Assembly (NCBI GenBank): GCA_030068075.1
Contig: CM057836.1
Coordinates: 66,253,788 to 66,317,787 of the forward strand
Direction of reading: 5' to 3'
DNA from: Paguma larvata
Taxonomy: Eukaryota > Chordata > Mammalia > Carnivora > Viverridae
DNA: 64,000 nt
Of this stretch, positions 58,051 to 64,000 are shown piece by piece. The position numbers and the translations under genes are program-made. The first letter of the stretch is position 1. Every line of letters starts with the position of its first letter. Under the pieces are notes generated by a model. That model was not told the DNA's origin. It did not search any database and saw nothing but the letters and a program-made list of their open reading frames with translations.

Positions 58051-60746
58051 GGAGAACACCTGTAGCCTGAGGAGCAGAACACTGAAGAAAACAATTGAAA
58101 CTAGAAATAAGAGTAATTTATCATTTTGTTCAAGAATTATAAGCATTTGGGTCAAGAACATAGGTTCTCGGTTTCAGAGAAACTTGTTCAAGTACTAATG
58201 ATCACTTATCACAACTGTAATAGAAAGAAGAAAAGTACTGTTAAATCCAGCTCATGTTGACCTTGGTATCAAATACAGATCATACATGTACAAAGCCCAG
58301 TGCAGGGCTAGGCCTACACTCACATGGTTCCCCTTCCACCAAGATAAAAGGGAACAATTACAGGGATGGGTACTTATTTAGATACTGTTAGAAATGTATG
58401 GAAAGACAATAATTAGTGAATTCCTTTAATTTTCCATCTCTCAGAATACTGCTAAACTTAAAATACGTAGCAAATTAATTAATACACTCTCTAATCCTGC
58501 TGAAGAAGGGAATCATCTGTACCTGTAGAGTATCTATTAAAGTGATGTATATGATTAAGTTCTTATGAGAATACAACTCAGTTAGTAAACTGAGGAGTTG
58601 AAAGTCATACATATATGAAACTGTGACATTTTCATCAGAGCTGACCAGTCCCAGGCTTAGAAGCTCAGATCTTACCATGTGAGAAAATACCAAAGCCTGA
58701 GACTACTGTATTTATTTTTTTATCCTGTAACTAAAAATAAACAAAATAATACTAAAATGGTGTTTGTGCATGATCTCCATGGAGTGATTTCCCTGGGAGT
58801 CAGAGCCAGGTCATCTTTAGATATCTAAGAGAGATGTCCAAATTTTCCAACTCTAAACTTATTAAATTCTAAAAGCAAACTTATACAAAAGATTCCAGGC
58901 CATGAAGAATGTTATCACACAGGTAGTACAAAACACAGCCCAACGACTTCAAAATGCCTCAATAACTGTCCATTATACTTTACACTTCAGACTCCAATTA
59001 CCTTTTCATAGCTGCACGGGATAAGTGTCCATTTACGTGAGAGGTATGGTACTTTTACATTCCCACATAATTCTATCCCTTCAGTGTGCTATGAGATTGC
59101 TAGCTGAAAAGAGCTTTCTTTAAAAAAAAAAAGGAAAAATAAAAGAAAATCTCTCCCTTCTTGCAGGTTTTATTAAGTAGACCAGGGAGGAAGATCCAAG
59201 CTTTGTCTTAGCCATTTACTATGCCAAATCTGTAGAGCACAAGCCCTCTACTGCTGGAGTGAGAGAAGTCATTATAATGAAAATCCAAATAGGATACCAT
59301 TGCTCTCCCAGAGAAAATATTATTCATTTTCTGGACTGAAGTATTGTATGCTACTCACTTCCCTTATATCTTTGTATATTTCACAACATAAGAACCTCCA
59401 TCTTCTTGCATAGGACTAAATTAACCAACTTTGCAAGACATTTTAAACTTTCAATATAACATGTATGTGATGAAATAAATAAGCATAAAAACCTCCTTTG
59501 TGGCATTTGTTCTAGCACTATTCAAAACCAATTAGGAAATATAGCAGCAACAAGGGGATCTAACTGACAGGATTCTCTTGAAGACATAGAACGTAAGAAC
59601 CATTTCTAATAGAAACTATGCAACTTTTCTAATTGTGAATCTAATCCATATATATCAGTTTAGAAATACATAGAAAATAAGTGATCTGGCCAACATACTT
59701 CTGTCTTCATGTCAGCCACCCTGAGAAAAGTAGAAATAGCTATCTCTTGATACAATTAAGCTCTTCCATAGGTGTTAAGTTGGGCCTTTTGGGAAGTAAG
59801 CACTAATGGAATAAAAATAATTGAAAAGATATCAGGAAAAGATTGTTGGATAAAAAATATGAACATGGTTGTCAGGACACATTTGTCATTTATGGAAGCC
59901 CCAAATATTTTGAATATCCCTGTCCCACTGTGGTGGTTCTCCAGTATCATGAATCTAGGCTTCCCTAGGTAGAATTATTAAATGATCATTCCCAGATTCT
60001 TTTAGCATTACGGGTAGACATTTGATCAGCATCCATCAAACAGACTCATTTGCAGGAGACAAGAAAGGTAAGAGCCAACATTCTGTGACTAAGGAATCTT
60101 GGCAAGCAAGGTCTCATGGAGTTGTGCGGTTTGCCTCATCAGCTAAGAAAAGTGCTGGCCTATAGTTTCTGTTTCCATAGACTCAATTAACTAGCAGAAA
60201 AAGAAGTAAGATTTCTACTGAAACAGTTTTATGGTATGATAGGCATTTTTCTTGTTTCAAGCTGTATAGCATCCAAGCTTGGTACATGGTCCTTGTAGAC
60301 TTTGTAAGATGTCAAATACCTTTGAATAAATCAATTTCTACTTATGTAGAATGAATTCTCTGGTCTGAAATAAAACACTGATAAATTGATTCGGAAAAGG
60401 CTAAGGTATGCCTAGGTTTCCTGGACGAAAATGCTCAGACTAAACTTTAGAAGTACTTGGTTCTAAGTTGGATCCAGTCTGACCCTGGAACCAGTCTGGT
60501 TTTGAAGTCGTGCCTAGCCTGATTTTGGATTCAGTACTGTTTTCTAAGTCAAACCCTTTCCAACCTCAGACCTTATCCCACTCTGGCCAGTTTCTGGAAC
60601 CAGTACGTGGAGGAGGTGAGAGGAAGGGGGAAGCTCAAATAAAGTCTGAAAATGCATAATGCAAAAGCTTTGGAGCTAGGATCCAAAATCCAGGAGCAGT
60701 TTATCCACAACCTCCAGAGGCAGCAAGAAAACAGCAGAGTTCAAGC
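58051..60746. other. unassigned unique stretch
   Basis: About 2.7 kb. At 60470-60560 the text has repeated '..agtctg..' phrases ('gatccagtctgaccctggaa') that could be LTR-derived, but I cannot name a family. No gene was recognised. Confidence 0.4.
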
Positions 60747-60830
60747 ATTATTTACAATAGCCAAGCCATGAAGACAACCTAAATGTCTAAGAGATGCTGG
60801 ATAAAGAAAACACCATGGGAAAATGGACAG
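60747..60830 (+). mobile_element. short L1 ORF2-end fragment
   Basis: 'cattatttacaatagccaag' followed by 'acaacctaaatgtctaagag' and 'ggataaagaaaacacc' matches the L1 ORF2 C-terminal nucleotide block seen also at 19.25 kb. It abuts the 5' end of the large L1 to its right. Confidence 0.65.
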
Positions 60831-61110
60831 AATGAATAACTTTTTACAAATGTGGCTGAAGTTTCATAAAGGCTACTTCAGCAAACAAATCAAAGCACAC
60901 CTGGTGGAGGGTCCAAAACATCACCATGAGTAGAGAGAGAAAGCAACCAGAGTCATAACAACAGAGAGCAAATAACACACTCAAAAAACAACTCTGGAAA
61001 GGCCAGGTACTGCACAGTGAATGACCCATCTTTAATATAGAAGTGCTTGCAGGTGCAGGACACAAAACAAGCTTTTAAAACATGCCGTAAGGGAAAGAAA
61101 ACTAGCCAAA

Positions 61111-61984
61111 ATGGTGAAACGAAGAATTCTCCTCACAAGAAATTCCAGTAAGAAATGACAGCTAAAGAATTGATCAAAACAGATATAAACAATAGTATGA
61201 AAAAGAATTTATAATAATAGTCATAAGATTAAAAACTGGGCTTGAAAAAAGCATTGAAGACAGAAGAAAATCTATTGCTGCAGAGATCAAGGAACTAAAA
61301 ATAGTCATGATGAATTTAAAAATTCTATAAATGAGGCGCAAAAGAAAATAGAGGCAGTGACAACAAGGACTGAAGAGGCAGAGGGGAGAATAGGTGAAAT
61401 AGAAGATAAAATTATGGAAAGAGAGGAAAAAAAATCTGGACCACAAGGGGAGAATTAGAGAACTAAGTGATTGAACAAACCGCAGTAATATCTATATCAT
61501 AGGAGTACCACAAGAAGAGAGAGAAAGGGACAGAAAGTGTACTTGAACAAATCATAGCTGAGAACTTCCTCAATCTAGGGAAGGAAACAGACATTGAAAT
61601 CTAGGAGGCATCTGAACTTCCTTCAGATATAACATAAATAGATCTTCTGCATGACATATCATAGTGAAACTGGCAAAATAAAAAGATAAAGAGAGAATTC
61701 TGAAAGCAGCTAGGGACAAACTGGCCTTAACCTACGAGGGTAGATGCATAAGGGTAGTAGCAGACCTATCTACTGAAACTTGGCAGGCCAGAAAGGAGTG
61801 GCAGGAAATTTTCAATATGCCAAATAGGAAAAATATGCAGCTAATAATTCTTTATCTAGCAAGCCTCTTTTTCAGAATAAGAGTGATAAGGGTTTTCCCA
61901 GACTAACAAAAACTGAAGGAATTCATCACCACTAAACCACCCCTACAAGAGATCCTATGGGGCTCTCCGAGTGAAATGTTGTAA
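61111..61984 (+). pseudogene. L1 ORF1 (RNA-binding ORF1p) pseudogene
   Basis: L1 ORF1p is a trimeric RNA-binding chaperone (coiled coil, RRM, C-terminal domain). The start ATG is at 61111 and the first residues read 'MVKRRILLTRNSS'. A stop follows at 61156-61158 after 15 codons, and the true frame resumes one base earlier with an ATG at 61155, so a frameshift is present. A coiled-coil-like, Glu/Lys/Ile-rich segment spans about 61260-61440. A later TAG at 61602-61604 replaces a glutamine codon in 'DIEI-EAS'. The C-terminal part ('STETWQARKEWQEIFN') is still readable near 61775-61825. The expected stop is TAA at 61982-61984. Several breaks rule out function. Confidence 0.88.
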
Positions 61985-62017
61985 AGACCACAAAGGACTG
62001 GAGACATCACTAAAAGG

Positions 62018-64000
62018 ATGAAACCTACAGATAACACAATGACTCTAAACCCATGTCTTTCAATAATAACACTGAATGTAAATGGACGAAATGCTCCAAT
62101 CAAAAGACGCAGGGTATCAGAATGGATAAAAAAACAAGACCCATCTATTTGTCATCTACAAGAGACTCATTTTAGATCTGAGTACACCTTTAGATTGATA
62201 GTGAGGGGATGAATAACCATCTATCATGCTATTGGAAGTCAAAAGAAAGCTGGAGTAGCCATACTTCTATCAGACAAACTAGACTTTAAAGGCTGTAACA
62301 AGAGAGGTAGGGCATTATATCATAATTAAGGGGTCTATCCATCAAGAAGAGCTCACAATTAAAAACATTTATGTACCAAATTCGGGAGCACCCATATATA
62401 AATCTATTAATCACAAACATAAGTAACCTTATTAGTAAGAATGTGGTAATTGCAGTAGTCTATAATACTCACAGCAATGGACAGATCATCTAGACAGAAA
62501 ATCAATAAAGAAACAATGGCTCTGAATGACACACTGGACCAGATGGACTTGACAGATATATTTAGAACTTTTCATCCTAAAGCAACAGAATACACATTCT
62601 TCTCAAGTGCACATAGAACACTCTCCAAGATGGATCACATACTGGGTCACAAAAGAGCCTTCAATAAATGTAAAAAAAAAATGAGATCATACCATGTACA
62701 CTTTCAGATCACAGTGCTATGAAACTTGAAATCAGCCCAGGAAAAAGTTTGGAAAACCTCCAACTCCAAGGAGGTTAAACAACATCCTACTGAAGAACGA
62801 ATGAGTCAACCAGGCAATTAAAGAAGAAATTAAAAAATATATAGAAACAAATGAAAGTGAAAATACAATAATCCAAGTCCTTTGGGATGCAGCTAAGGCA
62901 GTCCCAAGAGGAAAATACATGGAAATCCAGGCCTATCTCAAACAACAAGAAAAATCCCATATACAAAACTTAACAGCGCACCTAAATGAACTAGAAGAAG
63001 AACAACAAAGAAACTCCAAACCCAGCAGAAGAAGACAAACAATAAAGATCAGAGCAGAACTAAACAATATAGAATCCAAACAAAACAAAACAAAAAAACC
63101 AGATCAATGAAACTAAAAGTTGGTTTTTGAAAAAGTAAACAAAACTGATAACCCCCTAGCCAGACTTCACAAAAAGAAAAGAGAGAGGACTGAAATAAAT
63201 AAAATCATGAATGAAAATAGATTTATCACGACCAATCCCTCAGAAATACAAGCAATTATCAACAAATACTATGAAAAATTATATGCCAACAAACTGGACA
63301 ACCTGGAAGAAATGACAAATCCCTAGACACCCACACACTACCAAAACTCAAATGGGAAGAAATAGAAAATTTGAACAAAGTCATAACTAGTGAAGAAATT
63401 GAATCAGTTATCAAAAATCTCCCAACACAGAAGAGTCCTGGACCAGATGGCTTCCCTGGGAAATTCTACCAGACATTTAAAGTGACGTTAATACCTATCC
63501 TCCTCAAGCTGTTCCAAAAAATAGACATAGAAGAAAAACTTCCAGACTCATTTTATGAAGCTTTACCTTGATTACCAAATCAGAGACCCCCACAAAAAAG
63601 GAAAATTATAGGCCAATATCCCTGATGAACATGGATGTGAAAATTCTCAACAAGATACTAGTAAATAAAATTCAATAGCATATAAAAAGAATTATTCACC
63701 ATGATCAACTGGGATTCATTCCTGGGCTGCAGGGCTAGTTCAATATTTGCAAATCGATCAATGTGATACATCACATTAATAAAAGAAATGATAAGAACTG
63801 TACAATCCTGTCAATAGCTGCAGAAAAAGGATTAGACAAAATACAACCTCCTTTCTTCGTAAAAACTCTCAAGAAAGTCGGGATAGAAGGAACATACCTA
63901 AACATCATAAAAGCAATATATGAAAAGCCCGCAACTAATATCATCTTCAATGGGGAAAAACTGAGAAATTTCCTCCTGAGGTCGGTAACGCGACAGGGAT
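62018..64000 (+). pseudogene. L1 ORF2 (endonuclease and reverse transcriptase) pseudogene, 3' part outside window
   Basis: ORF2p carries an APE-type endonuclease and a reverse transcriptase. The start ATG is at 62018. The endonuclease motifs 'ITLNVNG' and 'LQETHF' are intact early on. A TGA at 62210-62212 ends the frame after 64 codons. An A10 run at 62672-62681 coincides with a frameshift just before the S-D-H-S-A-M segment, which survives in another frame. In the RT part, breaks occur near 63108 and 63325, and 'KSPGPDGF' is present at about 63431-63454. The motif A aspartate reads alanine at 63817-63819 ('SIAAEKGLD' where L1 has S-I-D-A-E-K-A-F-D). The window ends inside the RT domain. It cannot be functional. 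Confidence 0.9.

Larger units (their letters stand above)
60840..64000 (+). mobile_element. carnivore L1, sense, near-complete 5' part, cut by the window edge
   Basis: The 5'UTR-like part at 60840-61110 ('ggctacttcagcaaacaaat', 'cacacctggtggagggtcc') is followed by ORF1 (61111-61984), a 33-bp spacer, and ORF2 from 62018. The order and spacing are those of a carnivore L1. It is inactivated by many stops and frameshifts. The rest of ORF2 and the 3' end lie beyond the window. Its preserved gene order suggests an insertion younger than the L1M relics at 13 and 48 kb. Confidence 0.9.

Noticed and set aside
1..64000. CRISPR array, bacterial operon, phage or plasmid features
   Set aside because: No regularly spaced repeats, no dense coding and no ribosome-binding sites. 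The repeat content is that of a mammalian nuclear genome.
1..64000. genuine tRNA, snRNA, rRNA or mitochondrial insertions
   Set aside because: The only tRNA-like segments are SINE heads. No U1-U6, Y RNA, 5S, 7SK or mitochondrial gene sequence was noticed on reading.
1..64000. endogenous retrovirus with gag, pol or env
   Set aside because: Only isolated LTR-like relics were found. No retroviral protease, reverse transcriptase or envelope motif was seen; the reverse-transcriptase signals belong to L1 and L2.

Overview
This window reads as nuclear DNA of a cat-family (felid) carnivore, and I see no functional protein-coding or RNA gene in it. The lineage call rests on twelve tRNA-derived SINEs of the carnivore CAN/SINEC type with felid-style details (a 'GCCTGGGTGGCTCAGTTGG' head, a 'CTCAGAGCCTGGAGCC' middle and an 'AAATAAATAAACATTAAAA' tail), and on carnivore-type LINE-1 copies. 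By eye the sequence is AT-rich, has no CpG island, and its reading frames are all short (longest 179 codons, judged spurious). It is best described as an intergenic or deep intronic stretch; nothing here distinguishes the two.

Layout. 1-10 kb: an antisense MLT1-type LTR at the left edge, two MIRs, a second MLT1-type LTR split by a SINE (about 4.0-4.75 kb), a SINE at 7.6 kb, and an L2 relic carrying a SINE followed by a TA microsatellite and an opposite-strand SINE. 10-20 kb: unique AT-rich DNA, a small GC-rich island (12.3-12.66 kb), then a composite of old L1 relics on both strands (13.2-16.7 kb) with two SINEs, and two 5'-truncated L1 insertions (18.1 and 19.2 kb). 20-31 kb: a hAT-type relic, L2 relics, a SINE, an L1-like relic and an LTR-like relic. 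31-40 kb: a SINE, a 130-bp L1 tail with perfect target duplications, L2 and MIR, a two-copy tandem repeat, a separated 73-bp duplication, and an L2 reverse-transcriptase relic into which two SINEs landed at one target site. 40-48 kb: mostly unique sequence with MIR relics. 48-52 kb: a Tigger2-type DNA transposon split by a 3.1-kb antisense L1. 52-60.7 kb: unique DNA, a MIR split by a SINE, a second Tigger2-type element, a possible LTR and an L2 RT relic. 60.8-64 kb: a sense L1 with 5'UTR, ORF1 and the first part of ORF2, running off the right edge and broken by stops and frameshifts.

The sequence therefore records layered transposition: MIR, L2, MLT1 and Tigger2 are the old substrate, old L1 came next, and felid SINEs and L1 tails are the youngest layer, several with readable target-site duplications. 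I found no new biological system. The observations most worth a second look are the SINE pair with a triplicated target site, the nested Tigger2/L1 structure, a 73-bp direct duplication of unknown origin, two short reading frames or GC-rich patches that might be retrocopy remnants, and a few gene-poor stretches that could be conserved regulatory elements. Family names are from memory of consensus sequences and were not checked against a repeat library.
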